A DNA stretch of 64,000 nucleotides from an uncultured Alistipes sp. (GCA_900546065.1 URBK01000013.1:23112-87111); one strand, 5' to 3'. Positions 16,297-25,635 are shown, counted from the first letter of the stretch. A program made the numbers and translations. Notes: a model not told the origin generated them from the sequence alone.

Positions 16297-16362
16297 GTAT
16301 ATATCGCGTACCGATATATCGTATACCGATACAAAGATAGACGATATATCTGACAGTGCAAA
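16297..16362 (-). promoter_or_regulatory. padR promoter with overlapping CGATATAT operators
   Basis: Minus-strand promoter: -33 TTTG (plus CAAA 16359-16362), 19-bp spacer, -7 TATCTTTG (plus CAAAGATA 16332-16339). The perfect palindrome CGATATATCG sits at 16312-16321, CGATATATC again at 16342-16350 inside the spacer, and TATATATCG at about 16297-16305; TACCGATA is also repeated (16309, 16323). Placement on the spacer and just downstream of the start site is what a steric repressor needs. Confidence 0.7.
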
Positions 16363-16526
16363 TTTTTCGGCCGAATTTTTATATTTTTTTACAAGTATGC
16401 CACAAAAAGCACCCTTCAAGCCGTCAAACGCGTAAAAAACATCCTTCGCGGCGACATTTAGGTCGAATATCGACCGAAAAAAGATTTTATTTTCGGGTTT
16501 AATTAATAATTATAAGGAAAAATCGT

Positions 16527-16534
16527 TATATTTG
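16527..16534 (+). promoter_or_regulatory. gdhA -7 promoter box
   Basis: TATATTTG, exact Bacteroidota -7 match, 34 bp before the gdhA ATG. The 20-bp upstream position is AT-rich without an exact TTTG, so the -33 box is weak. Confidence 0.55.
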
Positions 16535-16567
16535 TAAAAAGAGATAACCCCTAAAACTTCATGAATT

Positions 16568-17908
16568 ATGAACGTTAACAATGTAATGGCAGATCTCGAG
16601 CGTAAACACCCCGGTGAAAACGAGTATCTGCAGGCAGTACGCGAGGTCCTCGAGTCGATCGAGGAGGTATACAACGAACACCCCGAATTCGAGAAGGCAA
16701 AGATCGTCGAGCGTATGGTCGAGCCCGACCGTATCATCACCTTCCGCGTAACGTGGGTCGACGACAAGGGCGAGATCCAGACCAACATCGGCTACCGCGT
16801 TCAGTTCAACAGCGCCATAGGCCCCTACAAGGGAGGACTGCGCTTCCACAGCGCCGTCAACCTCTCGATGCTCAAGTTCCTCGGTTTCGAGCAGACGTTC
16901 AAGAACGCCCTCACCACGCTGCCCATGGGCGGCGCAAAGGGAGGCTCGGACTTCAGCCCCAAGGGCAAGTCGGATGCCGAGATCATGCGTTTCTGCCAAG
17001 CCTTCATGCTTGAGTTGTGGAAGAATATCGGCCCCGACACCGACGTGCCCGCAGGCGACGTAGGCGTGGGCGGCCGCGAAATAGGCTACCTCTACGGCAT
17101 GTACAAGAAGCTCGCACGCGAATACAACACCGGCGTGCTGACGGGCAAGGGCATCACGTGGGGAGGTTCGCTCGTACGTCCCGAGGCAACGGGATTCGGC
17201 GCCCTCTACTTCGTGCAGCACATGCTCCACAACGCTGGCAAGGATATCAAGGGTAAGACCGTCGCCATCTCGGGCTTCGGCAACGTCGCATGGGGCGCCG
17301 CAACGAAGGCAACGCAACTCGGCGCCACGGTCGTAGCCATCTCGGGTCCCGACGGCGTGATCCTCAACCCCAACGGCATGACCCCCGAGAAGATCGACTA
17401 CATGCTCGAACTGCGCGCCTCGAACCGCGACATCGTGGCTCCCTTTGCCGAGCGCTTCCCCGACTCGACGTTCGTTCCGGGAAAGAAGGCGTGGAGCGTC
17501 AAGTGCGACATCGCCCTTCCGTGCGCATTCCAGAACGAGCTGACGGGAGACGACGCCCGCGAGCTGCTCACAAACGGCACATGGTGCGCCGCCGAGGTAT
17601 CGAACATGGGCTGCACGCCCGAAGCCATAGCCGAGTTCCAGAAGGCCGGCATACTCTTCGCCCCGGGCAAGGCTGTAAATGCAGGCGGCGTGGCTACCTC
17701 GGGCCTCGAGATGACGCAAAACGCTCAGCACCTCTCATGGTCGGCCGAGGAGGTGGACAAGAAGCTCCACTACATCATGTCGCAGATACACGAGGCATGC
17801 GTCACCTACGGCACACAGCCCGACGGATATATCAACTACGTCAAGGGCGCCAACGTAGCCGGATTCATGAAGGTTGCGCACGCCATGCTTGAGCAGGGTA
17901 TAATCTAA
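16568..17908 (+). CDS. gdhA: NADP-type glutamate dehydrogenase
   Basis: Cytoplasmic glutamate dehydrogenase (446 aa, hexameric short-chain type), interconverting 2-oxoglutarate plus ammonia and glutamate; a main route of ammonium assimilation in gut Bacteroidota. Visible motifs: Gly-Pro-Tyr-Lys-Gly-Gly-Leu-Arg-Phe-His (about 86-95), the catalytic-lysine segment Leu-Pro-Met-Gly-Gly-Ala-Lys-Gly-Gly (about 118-126), the Asp-Val-Pro-Ala-Gly-Asp-Val-Gly-Val-Gly segment, and the nucleotide-binding Gly-Phe-Gly-Asn-Val. Monocistronic: own promoter and a strong terminator 46 bp after the stop. NADP preference is by family. Confidence 0.95.
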   Translation: MNVNNVMADLERKHPGENEYLQAVREVLESIEEVYNEHPEFEKAKIVERMVEPDRIITFRVTWVDDKGEIQTNIGYRVQFNSAIGPYKGGLRFHSAVNLSMLKFLGFEQTFKNALTTLPMGGAKGGSDFSPKGKSDAEIMRFCQAFMLELWKNIGPDTDVPAGDVGVGGREIGYLYGMYKKLAREYNTGVLTGKGITWGGSLVRPEATGFGALYFVQHMLHNAGKDIKGKTVAISGFGNVAWGAATKATQLGATVVAISGPDGVILNPNGMTPEKIDYMLELRASNRDIVAPFAERFPDSTFVPGKKAWSVKCDIALPCAFQNELTGDDARELLTNGTWCAAEVSNMGCTPEAIAEFQKAGILFAPGKAVNAGGVATSGLEMTQNAQHLSWSAEEVDKKLHYIMSQIHEACVTYGTQPDGYINYVKGANVAGFMKVAHAMLEQGII

Positions 17909-17954
17909 TGGCAATTTGAAATCGCGGCCGCAGATGCGGCAGCACAAACAACCG

Positions 17955-17995
17955 ACGGCTCGGACCCCCCACGGGAATCCGAGCCGTTTCTATTG
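17955..17995 (+). terminator. Terminator after gdhA
   Basis: Perfect 10-bp stem ACGGCTCGGA (17955-17964) / TCCGAGCCGT (17979-17988) with a C-rich loop, followed by TTTCTATT. It may also serve the convergent CYTH gene. Confidence 0.8.
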
Positions 17996-18015
17996 CCTGA
18001 TAACTTAATAGAAAA

Positions 18016-18486
18016 CTATCTCCTCCACTCGCTGTACGGATGCTTCAACAGTTGCGAGTTATAATAACGTCTGTCGCCCGTTACCTCCTCGCCCAACCAG
18101 TCGGGACGTTCGAACTCCTCGTCGGCGGAGGCCAACTCTACCTCCGCAACTACGAGCCCCTCATTTTCACCCGCGAAACGGTCCACCTCGAATGTGTGCC
18201 GACCTGCGGGGACAAGGTAACGCACCTTGTCTATAACGCCGCGGCTGTAGGTGAGAAGTTCGCGTGCATCCGCCACCGGTATCTCATACTCCCACTCGGC
18301 ACGCGTCATGCCCGAAGCGTCCGTAGCGCCCTTGATCGTGATATATCCGCGCTCGTCGCGTGTGCGAACACGCAGCGTGAGCGACTCCGAGCGTGCTATA
18401 TAGCCCTGCACGATGTGCGACGACGAGGCTGCGTGCGGCATGAAGTCGCCGCGCACGAGAAATTTACGTTCAGTCTCCTTACCCAT
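18016..18486 (-). CDS. CYTH-domain phosphohydrolase-like protein
   Basis: A 156-aa single-domain CYTH protein (triphosphate tunnel family). It begins Met-Gly-Lys-Glu-Thr-Glu-Arg-Lys-Phe, carrying the ExExK signature, then alternating basic and acidic strands (Leu-Arg-Val-Arg-Thr, Thr-Ile-Lys-Gly, Glu-Trp-Glu-Tyr-Glu-Ile, Val-Ala-Glu-Val-Glu-Leu) that line the tunnel. Bacterial members hydrolyse inorganic triphosphate; adenylate cyclase activity is rarer. Start 18486 is preferred over a longer frame because a -7 box (plus CAAATGTA, 18506-18513) lies just upstream of it. Confidence 0.85.
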   Translation of the reverse strand: MGKETERKFLVRGDFMPHAASSSHIVQGYIARSESLTLRVRTRDERGYITIKGATDASGMTRAEWEYEIPVADARELLTYSRGVIDKVRYLVPAGRHTFEVDRFAGENEGLVVAEVELASADEEFERPDWLGEEVTGDRRYYNSQLLKHPYSEWRR

Positions 18487-18505
18487 ATCATAACAGCATT
18501 TGCCA

Positions 18506-18513
18506 CAAATGTA
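18506..18513 (-). promoter_or_regulatory. -7 box of CYTH gene
   Basis: CAAATGTA on plus, TACATTTG on minus: exact -7 match, 20 bp before the ATG at 18486. It fixes the start, since an alternative start at 18516 would lie upstream of the box. Confidence 0.5.
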
Positions 18514-18575
18514 CAATATTTACGTGACATACGTGCGCCCGAGGCAGAGCCGGATCCGGAAAGATGGGGTTTCGA

Positions 18576-18607
18576 TTTGCCACTGCATCGGGCTTTTCGT
18601 ATATTTG
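18576..18607 (+). promoter_or_regulatory. Promoter of GH76 lipoprotein gene
   Basis: -33 TTTG (18576-18579), 20-bp spacer, -7 TATATTTG (18600-18607): full match to the Bacteroidota promoter. The ATG at 18633 follows 25 bp later, which rules out an upstream in-frame start at 18564. Confidence 0.7.
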
Positions 18608-18632
18608 CATGGACGAATCCAAACTTTTACTG

Positions 18633-19817
18633 ATGAAAAAATATCTACACCTTGCAACCGCGATTCTCGCGCTCATTGTCATGCCCGCAGCCGGCGGCTG
18701 TTCACACGGCGAAAATGCCGACCTGAACCATGCCCGAACCATGATGAAGACGATATTCTCGCTCTACCGTGTCGACGAGACACCACTCTTGGCCGAGAAC
18801 TACCCCCGCCAAAGCGGTGACCGCGCCACATATCTGGCCGAAGGTGCCGACCAGAGCGTCAACGAATACTCCTATCTGTGGCCATACTCGGGAACGCTCT
18901 CGATGATGTCGGCACTATACGACGCCACGGGAGACAGCCAATACCTCGATCAGATCAACCACGTCACACTCGAAGGTCTGGACCGCTACTATGACACCTC
19001 GCGCGAGCCATACGCATACGCCTCGTACATAACCACCTCGACGGCCGACCGCTTCTACGACGACAATATATGGCTGGCCATTGACCTGACGGATCTATAT
19101 CTCACGACAGGCGACGAGGAGTATCTGGCCAATGCCCGCGACATCTGGACCTTCATCCTCAGCGGCCGTGACGACGTTCTTGGCGACGGCATCTACTGGT
19201 GCGAGCAGAAGAAACACTCGAAGAACACCTGCTCGAACGCTCCGGCCGCCGTATGCGCACTGAAACTCTACAAGGCCACGGGCGAGGAGGAGTTCCTCAC
19301 GACGGGACGCGCCCTCTACGAGTGGGTCTTCACGACACTGCGCGACTGTGATGACGACCTCTACTTTGACAACATCTCGCTCGAGGGCAATGTCTCACGT
19401 GCGAAATACTCATACAACAGCGGACAGATGATCGAGGCGGGCGCCCTGCTCTACTCCATCACGGGCGAGGACCGCTACCTGCGCGAGGCGCAGGCCACGG
19501 CACACGCATGCTACGACCGCTGGTTCCCGCAGGTGCAGGACGGCGAGCAGCAGATACGCATCATGGAGTCGGGAGACGTATGGTTCGACGCGGTGATGCT
19601 GCGCGGCCTTATCGCCCTCTACCGCATCGACGGCGAGGCCGAGTATCTGGATGCCGTGAGCCGCACGCTCGACTACGCATGGCGCAACGGCCGCGACAAG
19701 GACGGGCTCTTCGGCAAATACCTCTCGAAGCAGGACGAGAACCCGCGCCGCTGGCTTCTGACTCAGGCCGCCTATGCCGAGATGTCGGCACGCATGGCCA
19801 AGGTCGACCTCGAATAA
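18633..19817 (+). CDS. GH76 family lipoprotein (putative alpha-1,6-mannanase)
   Basis: A 394-aa exported lipoprotein of glycoside hydrolase family 76, which cleaves alpha-1,6-mannan backbones. Signal peptide with lipobox ending at Cys23. The (alpha/alpha)6-barrel shows the paired catalytic aspartates Asp143-Asp144 in Phe-Tyr-Asp-Asp-Asn, and a second cluster Tyr-Ser-Tyr-Asn-Ser-Gly-Gln-Met-Ile. The N-terminal part reads Gln-Ser-Val-Asn-Glu-Tyr-Ser-Tyr-Leu-Trp-Pro-Tyr-Ser-Gly, family-typical. It stands alone, not in a SusCD locus. Fungal mannan or host glycan substrate cannot be decided. Confidence 0.85.
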   Translation: MKKYLHLATAILALIVMPAAGGCSHGENADLNHARTMMKTIFSLYRVDETPLLAENYPRQSGDRATYLAEGADQSVNEYSYLWPYSGTLSMMSALYDATGDSQYLDQINHVTLEGLDRYYDTSREPYAYASYITTSTADRFYDDNIWLAIDLTDLYLTTGDEEYLANARDIWTFILSGRDDVLGDGIYWCEQKKHSKNTCSNAPAAVCALKLYKATGEEEFLTTGRALYEWVFTTLRDCDDDLYFDNISLEGNVSRAKYSYNSGQMIEAGALLYSITGEDRYLREAQATAHACYDRWFPQVQDGEQQIRIMESGDVWFDAVMLRGLIALYRIDGEAEYLDAVSRTLDYAWRNGRDKDGLFGKYLSKQDENPRRWLLTQAAYAEMSARMAKVDLE

Positions 19818-19841
19818 TATACCTTACGACACAAGACAAAA

Positions 19842-19873
19842 ACAGCCGCCCCGTTTCGGAGGCGGCTGTTTGT
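19842..19873. terminator. Bidirectional terminator between GH76 and ThuA genes
   Basis: ACAGCCGCC (19842-19850) pairs with GGCGGCTGT (19861-19869); inner CCG/CGG extends the stem. An A-run on the left and T-run on the right serve both convergent genes. Confidence 0.85.
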
Positions 19874-19889
19874 ATATTCCATATACCCG

Positions 19890-20822
19890 TCACTTCTCGG
19901 GTGCGCGGTAGTCGCGGCGCAGCGATACCTTCGTAGCCGTCGGGAAATCCTTCGGCACGGGCTGCTTCACCTTACCCGTGGCGGCCCACTCGGCACCCCG
20001 AAGCAACAGCGTCTGGAAGCCCACACACTGCATTGCAGGGTTATCCTCGGCCGTGGGGCCGCAATGCCCAAGCATCAGATGGAAGATACGCGCACGGCCG
20101 TAATCCACGGTGAAGACCAACGGCTCCTCGCGGCCCGACCCTCCCGTTGCGGGGTCCGTCATGCCCGAATAGAGAAGGTCGCCGATATTTGCGGGGCCGC
20201 GCATGCGGTCATACATCTCGTCCTGCGCGTGCATCCAATTCACGGGCAGCCCCTTCGTCACGGGATGTTTCGTATCGCGACCGTGCATAACATACTCGCG
20301 CTGCGCGCCGTGCGAACCTCCCGGGCCGGCCGAATGGTCAAGCACGAGTTTGCCATCCTTAAGATAGCAGTACGGGCCCGACTTCTCGTTACGTCCCTCC
20401 CAGCCGCCGAGAGCAATGATACGGTTGAACTCATCCCAGCCGGCAAAGGCATTGTCAGCAGCATGGTATATGACCACACCGCCGCCACCCTGTACGTAGT
20501 CAAGGAATGCGGCATCCGTCTCTGCGGGCCAGCGGTCGCCGTTGTAGTCGAGCACCACCACGTCGTATGCGGCGAAATCGGGTTTGAAGTTGCTCATATC
20601 GCCGCCCGCGGGCGCCGTCAGGGCTATGTCCACATCGAACAGGCCCGACTGCTCAAGGATTAGTTTCAACACCTTATGGCTCACGGGCCAATTGTGGTTG
20701 TTCTGTCCCGATACCACGAGCGCCTTCATCCGCCGCGGCTTAGCCTCGACCTGCGAGGCGAACATCGTCATGACTGATATAGCGGTCAGCACGACGAGAA
20801 ATTTTGTCATCAGTGATTTCAT
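19890..20822 (-). CDS. Secreted ThuA-like domain protein
   Basis: A 310-aa exported protein with signal peptide (cleavage after about Val-Glu-Ala, residue 27) and a ThuA-like glutamine-amidotransferase-fold domain (Ala-Leu-Val-Val-Ser-Gly-Gln-Asn-Asn-His-Asn-Trp, Val-Val-Leu-Asp-Tyr-Asn-Gly-Asp, Gly-Gly-Gly-Gly-Val-Val-Ile-Tyr-His). ThuA proteins are linked to trehalose and other sugar utilization, but the biochemical role of secreted Bacteroidota members is not settled. It has its own promoter upstream and shares a terminator with the GH76 gene. Confidence 0.8.
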   Translation of the reverse strand: MKSLMTKFLVVLTAISVMTMFASQVEAKPRRMKALVVSGQNNHNWPVSHKVLKLILEQSGLFDVDIALTAPAGGDMSNFKPDFAAYDVVVLDYNGDRWPAETDAAFLDYVQGGGGVVIYHAADNAFAGWDEFNRIIALGGWEGRNEKSGPYCYLKDGKLVLDHSAGPGGSHGAQREYVMHGRDTKHPVTKGLPVNWMHAQDEMYDRMRGPANIGDLLYSGMTDPATGGSGREEPLVFTVDYGRARIFHLMLGHCGPTAEDNPAMQCVGFQTLLLRGAEWAATGKVKQPVPKDFPTATKVSLRRDYRAPEK

Positions 20823-20851
20823 AACGAGAAAGGTTCTTGATTAGGTTTATA

Positions 20852-20881
20852 CAAAAATAGCGAAAAAAGGCTTTCGTCAAA
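20852..20881 (-). promoter_or_regulatory. Promoter of ThuA-like gene
   Basis: Minus-strand -7 TATTTTTG (plus CAAAAATA, 20852-20859) and -33 TTTG (plus CAAA, 20878-20881), spacer 18 bp, 30 bp before the ATG. Confidence 0.55.
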
Positions 20882-21002
20882 CCTCTTTCCGCCACATAAC
20901 TGCATCTGAACGCTATCTTTTGACTTTCTCGGGGGCATGCCGCCGCCAACCAACGATTTATCCGACCCGACACGACACGACTGCCGTCACGGCCCGATAC
21001 GG

Positions 21003-21040
21003 CAAAAAAAAAGCGGTGCGCCGCTTTGCAGCGGCGCACC
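21003..21040 (-). terminator. Terminator after groEL
   Basis: Perfect 10-bp stem GGTGCGCCGC (21015-21024) / GCGGCGCACC (21031-21040), with nine consecutive A at 21004-21012 that read as a U-tract on the minus strand. Confidence 0.9.
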
Positions 21041-21078
21041 GTCTCTCACTACTAACTCTTATGAGCATGTGGCATCCA

Positions 21079-22707
21079 TTACATCATGCCGCCCATACCG
21101 CCCTGAGGCATTGCGGGAGCGGGATTCTCGACCTTCTTCTCGGCCAGAACGCACTCGGTGGTAAGGAACATCGAGGCAATAGACGATGCGTTCTCCAGAG
21201 CCACACGTGCTACCTTCGTCGGGTCGATGATACCGGCCTCGAGCATATCCTCGAACTTGTCGTCGCGGGCGTTGTAACCAACGTTGCCCTTGCACTCCTT
21301 GACCTTGTTCACGATAACCGAGCCCTCGCCGCCGGCGTTGTTGACGATCTGACGGAGCGGCTCCTCGATGGCACGCTTAACGATCTGGATACCGGTAGTC
21401 TCGTCCTCGTTGGCACCCTTCATATCCTCCAAAGCTGCCACGGCACGGATGTATGCCACACCACCTCCGGGGATAATACCCTCCTCGACGGCTGCACGCG
21501 TTGCGGCCAGAGCGTCGTCCACGCGGTCCTTCTTCTCCTTCATCTCGACCTCGGTAGCAGCACCTACGTAGAGCACTGCAACACCACCCGACAGCTTGGC
21601 CAGACGCTCCTGCAGCTTCTCACGGTCGTAGTCCGACTTGGCAGCCTCGATACCGGCACGGATCTGAGCGATACGTGCGGCTATGGCCTCCTTCTTGCCG
21701 GCACCGTCGACGATCGTGGTGTTCTCCTTGTTCATGGTGACCTTCTCGGCCGTACCCAGCATATCCATCGTGGCATCCTCGAGCTTCATACCCTTGTCGG
21801 TAGAAATTACCGTACCACCGGTCAGGATGGCGATATCCTCAAGCATGTCCTTACGACGGTCGCCGAATCCGGGAGCCTTGCAGGCTGCGATCTTCAGCGT
21901 ACCACGCAGCTTGTTCACAACGAGTGCCGACAGAGCCTCGCCGTCGACATCCTCGGCGATGATCAGCAGCGAACGTCCGTTCTGTGCCACGGGCTCCAGT
22001 ATGCCCATGATCTCCTTCATCGTAGAGATCTTCTTGTCGGTGATCAGCACCAAAGGTTTCTCCAACTCGGCCTCCATCTTCTCGGTGTCGGTCATGAAGT
22101 AAGCCGAGATGTAACCGCGGTCGAACTGCATACCCTCGACAACCTCAACATGGGTCTCGGTGCCCTTGGCCTCCTCGACGGTGATGACACCCTCCTTGTT
22201 GACCTTGCTCATGGCCTCGGCGATGAGCTTACCGATATTGTGGTCGTTATTTGCCGAGATAGAAGCCACCTGCTCGATCTTGGCGATGTCGTTGCCGACC
22301 TCCTGACTCTGCTTACGAAGCTCGGCCACAACAGCCGTCACGGCCTTGTCGATACCGCGCTTCAGATCCATCGGGTTGGCACCTGCGGTGACGTTCTTCA
22401 GACCTACGCCGATAATGGCCTGTGCCAATACGGTTGCGGTGGTCGTACCGTCGCCGGCGTCGTCGTTGGTCTTCGAGGCAACCTCCTTGACCATCTGCGC
22501 GCCCATGTTTGCAAACGGATCCTCAAGCTCAACCTCCTTGGCTACGGTTACACCGTCCTTGGTTACCTGCGGAGCGCCGAACTTCTTGTCGATAATGACG
22601 TTGCGTCCCTTGGGGCCGAGAGTTACCTTCACGGCGTTGCTCAGCGCGTCGACACCCTCCTTGAGGAGTTCGCGAGCCTCTACGTTATATCTGATATCTT
22701 TTGCCAT
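21079..22707 (-). CDS. groL: Chaperonin GroEL
   Basis: 60-kDa chaperonin, 542 aa, full length, forming the ATP-driven folding double ring with GroES. Clear motifs: [11 protein letters not shown] (about 86-96), the [12 protein letters not shown] signature near 400, and the flexible C-terminal Gly-Gly-Met repeat. It is 60 bp after groES on the same strand and ends in a strong terminator. Usually single-copy in this group. Confidence 0.98.
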   Translation of the reverse strand: MAKDIRYNVEARELLKEGVDALSNAVKVTLGPKGRNVIIDKKFGAPQVTKDGVTVAKEVELEDPFANMGAQMVKEVASKTNDDAGDGTTTATVLAQAIIGVGLKNVTAGANPMDLKRGIDKAVTAVVAELRKQSQEVGNDIAKIEQVASISANNDHNIGKLIAEAMSKVNKEGVITVEEAKGTETHVEVVEGMQFDRGYISAYFMTDTEKMEAELEKPLVLITDKKISTMKEIMGILEPVAQNGRSLLIIAEDVDGEALSALVVNKLRGTLKIAACKAPGFGDRRKDMLEDIAILTGGTVISTDKGMKLEDATMDMLGTAEKVTMNKENTTIVDGAGKKEAIAARIAQIRAGIEAAKSDYDREKLQERLAKLSGGVAVLYVGAATEVEMKEKKDRVDDALAATRAAVEEGIIPGGGVAYIRAVAALEDMKGANEDETTGIQIVKRAIEEPLRQIVNNAGGEGSVIVNKVKECKGNVGYNARDDKFEDMLEAGIIDPTKVARVALENASSIASMFLTTECVLAEKKVENPAPAMPQGGMGGMM

Positions 22708-22767
22708 AATGCTTTTCGTTTTTAGATTGTTAAACTTATATTCAGATTCAGAGTTCTGCGCCCGCCA

Positions 22768-23037
22768 TTAGCAGATGGCCAGAATATCGCTCTGTTTCAT
22801 GATCAGGTAATCGACGCCGTCGACATTGATCTCAGTGCCGGCATACTTGCCGTAGAGGACGTTGTCACCCTCCTTTACCTCCATCTTCACGTCGGCCGTG
22901 CCGGGACCTACAGCTACAACCTTACCCATCAAAGGTTTCTCTTTGGCTGTGTCGGGAATGAACAGACCACCTGCGGTCTTCTCCTCTGCCGGATTGGGCA
23001 ATACCAATACGCGGTCTGAAAGCGGTTTAATTGTCAT
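22768..23037 (-). CDS. groS: Co-chaperonin GroES
   Basis: 10-kDa co-chaperonin, 89 aa, lid of the GroEL cavity. N-terminus [10 protein letters not shown]; mobile loop with [10 protein letters not shown]; C-terminus [11 protein letters not shown]. First gene of the groES-groEL operon. No CIRCE element is present upstream; a different palindrome is seen at 23116-23134. Confidence 0.97.
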   Translation of the reverse strand: MTIKPLSDRVLVLPNPAEEKTAGGLFIPDTAKEKPLMGKVVAVGPGTADVKMEVKEGDNVLYGKYAGTEINVDGVDYLIMKQSDILAIC

Positions 23038-23115
23038 GGTTAAATATTTTTATAAGTTATTTGTTTACACTCACGGGCTCTATCGCGAGTCCGAGCCTTA
23101 ATTGAACAACTCATG

Positions 23116-23134
23116 TGCCAAAAGGGTTTTGGCA
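23116..23134. promoter_or_regulatory. Perfect palindrome upstream of groES
   Basis: TGCCAAAA-GGG-TTTTGGCA, 8-bp arms with 3-bp centre, 79 bp upstream of the groES ATG. No other function is obvious in this 380-bp gap between groES and the lyase gene, so it is a candidate heat-shock operator. The rest of the gap shows no gene. Confidence 0.5.
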
Positions 23135-23342
23135 TATAATATCTGACACAGGGTCTCTTGCAGCATGCCAAATTGTCACCCTCGGCATGAATAGTCTGCC
23201 GCCGGCGGCACCGACTGCCACATACGCATACGTCACGTCACACGCTTCCTCCCGCTGCCGCATGTAATCATACAATTATAATTATAATATGGTACGCGTC
23301 TTCCGCCATTCCACTGCCATACGTGTCGGTGCGGACGCGCGA

Positions 23343-23374
23343 TTTGTCCGTTTATGAAAAAAGCACTATTTTTA
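23343..23374 (+). promoter_or_regulatory. Promoter of heparinase-like gene
   Basis: -33 TTTG (23343-23346), 20-bp spacer, -7 TATTTTTA (one mismatch to TAnnTTTG), 47 bp before the ATG. Confidence 0.5.
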
Positions 23375-23421
23375 TCGTGAGAAAAGTCTCGGTGAAACTT
23401 CCGATAAACACACACCCCATA

Positions 23422-25236
23422 ATGAAACGACTGCTGACCATCGTAACGCTCGCGGCGGCCATGACCATAGGCACCGCCTCGGCACAGAATCTCGATTTCG
23501 AACATCTGGCACCCCATCCGCGTCTGCTGCTGCGCGACGGCGACATAACGGCCATGCGCACGCTGCCCTCGCGGTCGGAGAACGCTGCGGCCGTACACGA
23601 CCGCATCATCGCCGAATGTGACAAGGTCCTCGATGCGGCCCCCGTCGAGCGCGTCATGACGGGACGGCGCCTGCTGTCAGTCTCACGCGAGGCGCTCAAA
23701 CGCATCTTCTACCTGTCGTATGCATACCTCACCACCGACGACACGCGCTACGCCACCCGCGCCGAGCAGGAGATGCTCGCCATAAGCGCCTTCAGCGACT
23801 GGAATCCGTCGCACTTCCTCGATGTGGGCGAGATGACCATGGCCTTGGCCATAGGTTACGACTGGCTCCATGACCGACTTTCGCGCCACTCGCGCAGCAT
23901 CATCGGGACGGCCATATACGAGAAGGGCCTTCGCGCCTCCGAGAACGACTCTCAGGCGTGGTTCTTCCGTGCCGAGAACAACTGGAATCAGGTATGCAAC
24001 GCCGGCATGATATATGGCGCTCTGGCAACATACGAACGCGCCCCCGAATACTGCAAAGCCCTCATCGAGAAGTGCCTCGCCTCGAACCCCACAGCACAAA
24101 AATGCTACGATCCCGACGGCGGCTACCCCGAAGGTTTCAGCTACTGGGACTACGGCACGGGCTTCGAGGTGATGCTCGTAGCGGCACTGCAGTCGGCTCT
24201 CGGCACCGATGCCGGCATAGCCGCTCAGGAGAGTTTCATGCGCTCGGCCTCGTTCATGACATACATGGTCGCCCCGTCGGGCCGCTGCTACAACTTCTAT
24301 GACTCGGGATCGGGAGCCTCGTGCATACCGGCAAAATATTGGTTTGCGCGCCAGACGAATGACCCCTCGGTCGTGGCCGTCGACGAAAGGTTCCTGCAGC
24401 AGGGACGCATCCCTTCGGACCGACTGCTCCCGATATACATGCTCTTCGCATCGGGTCTCGACCTCACGCGCAGCCACATGCCAGCCTCGCGCACATGGGT
24501 GAACTACGGTATAGCCCCCGTCTTCATATACCGCAGCGGGTGGAACTCACCCGACGACACATACTTCGCCATCAAGGGCGGCCGCGCATCGAGCAACCAC
24601 GCGCACATGGATGCCGGTTCGTTCATATACGAGAGCGACGGCGTACGCTGGGCCATAGACCTCGGCATGCACGACTACAATATCCTTGAGCAGGCGGGTG
24701 TCGACCTGTGGAACATGAAGCAGGAGAGCCCGCGCTGGGAGATCTTCCGCATCGGGGCCGAGTCGCACAATACACTCACCTTCAACGGCCACCGCCACGC
24801 TGTCGACGGCATGGCCGAGATCGGATACCACTACGACAACCAGCGCACGAAGGGCGTCACGATAAACCTTACTGATGTCTTTTCGGCCGACGCCCAAAGC
24901 GTCGAACGCACGGCCGAATTGGACAAGAACGACCGTCTGACCATCACCGACCATATAGTCAACGGACCCCAAGCCTCGACCGCAGCATGGAACATGGCCA
25001 CAAATGCCGAGGCACAGATCGTCGACGACAACACCATCCTGCTGCGACAGGATGGCAAGCAGCTATATCTGAAACTGCGCACCAAGGCCGACGCCAAGGC
25101 TGTCATACGCCCCGAACACCAATACAAGCCATTCGAGATCAAGGACAAGAACCTGCGTATGGTCGGCTTCGACATACATCTGGCCGCAGGTGAGGAGTCC
25201 GAGATCGAGGTTACATTCTCCCCGCAGCAGAAGTGA
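23422..25236 (+). CDS. Heparinase II/III-like secreted polysaccharide lyase
   Basis: A 604-aa exported protein (signal peptide, cleavage after Ala-Ser-Ala at about 20). N-terminal (alpha/alpha) toroid with Glu-Asn-Asn-Trp-Asn-Gln-Val and the Tyr-Pro-Glu-Gly-Phe-Ser-Tyr-Trp segment; C-terminal heparinase II/III domain with Ser-Ser-Asn-His-Ala-His-Met-Asp-Ala-Gly-Ser-Phe, which supplies active-site histidines. Members cleave acidic polysaccharides by beta-elimination; substrate could be heparin/heparan, alginate or other uronic glycans. Start 23422 gives the signal peptide. It stands alone without a regulator or SusCD pair. Confidence 0.85.
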   Translation: MKRLLTIVTLAAAMTIGTASAQNLDFEHLAPHPRLLLRDGDITAMRTLPSRSENAAAVHDRIIAECDKVLDAAPVERVMTGRRLLSVSREALKRIFYLSYAYLTTDDTRYATRAEQEMLAISAFSDWNPSHFLDVGEMTMALAIGYDWLHDRLSRHSRSIIGTAIYEKGLRASENDSQAWFFRAENNWNQVCNAGMIYGALATYERAPEYCKALIEKCLASNPTAQKCYDPDGGYPEGFSYWDYGTGFEVMLVAALQSALGTDAGIAAQESFMRSASFMTYMVAPSGRCYNFYDSGSGASCIPAKYWFARQTNDPSVVAVDERFLQQGRIPSDRLLPIYMLFASGLDLTRSHMPASRTWVNYGIAPVFIYRSGWNSPDDTYFAIKGGRASSNHAHMDAGSFIYESDGVRWAIDLGMHDYNILEQAGVDLWNMKQESPRWEIFRIGAESHNTLTFNGHRHAVDGMAEIGYHYDNQRTKGVTINLTDVFSADAQSVERTAELDKNDRLTITDHIVNGPQASTAAWNMATNAEAQIVDDNTILLRQDGKQLYLKLRTKADAKAVIRPEHQYKPFEIKDKNLRMVGFDIHLAAGEESEIEVTFSPQQK

Positions 25237-25306
25237 TGGCGACAACGAACTGCAAAACGCACCACATGGCATGACAATACGCGGCCGCACATCATGGCTT
25301 CATCAC

Positions 25307-25340
25307 GGAGGAGACGGCAATCCGTCTTCTCCTTTTTATT
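25307..25340 (+). terminator. Terminator after heparinase-like gene
   Basis: Stem GGAGGAGACGG (25307-25317) / CCGTCTTCTCC (25322-25332) with one G-T pair, loop CAAT, then TTTTTATT. The remaining 25341-25575 shows no gene. Confidence 0.85.
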
Positions 25341-25575
25341 AATATCAAGGTCCTCCGAACTACCCTATTCCGCGCAACCGACATCTTTCCATCCATCGTT
25401 CCGACACATACACTCCTTCATACGCAGCCATCCGACCAATATACAACATCCGACGCCCGAACCGAAATCATCCCGACACATCCGCGACAACGGACGCCAT
25501 CCCGGCCGACAGATACCCCGATACCCGCTTCGAGATAGCCGCAGACCGATTTTTATGATCTTTTTCGCACTTTTG

Positions 25576-25607
25576 TTTGGATAAGACCGCAAAACCCCTT
25601 ATATTTG
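25576..25607 (+). promoter_or_regulatory. tRNA-His promoter
   Basis: -33 TTTG (25576-25579), 20-bp spacer, -7 TATATTTG (25600-25607), a full consensus match, 28 bp before the mature tRNA. Confidence 0.75.
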
Positions 25608-25635
25608 CATCCGATTCTGAAAAACGAATCACACG

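Noticed and set aside
20920..22725. 601-codon open frame antisense to groEL
   Set aside because: It is exactly antisense to groEL, with residues rich in Leu/His/Gly/Asp as produced by reading Bacteroidota codons backwards; no independent family similarity.
23041..23250. CIRCE or HrcA-type heat-shock operator
   Set aside because: The TTAGCACTC-N9-GAGTGCTAA pattern is absent; only the unrelated TGCCAAAA palindrome is present.
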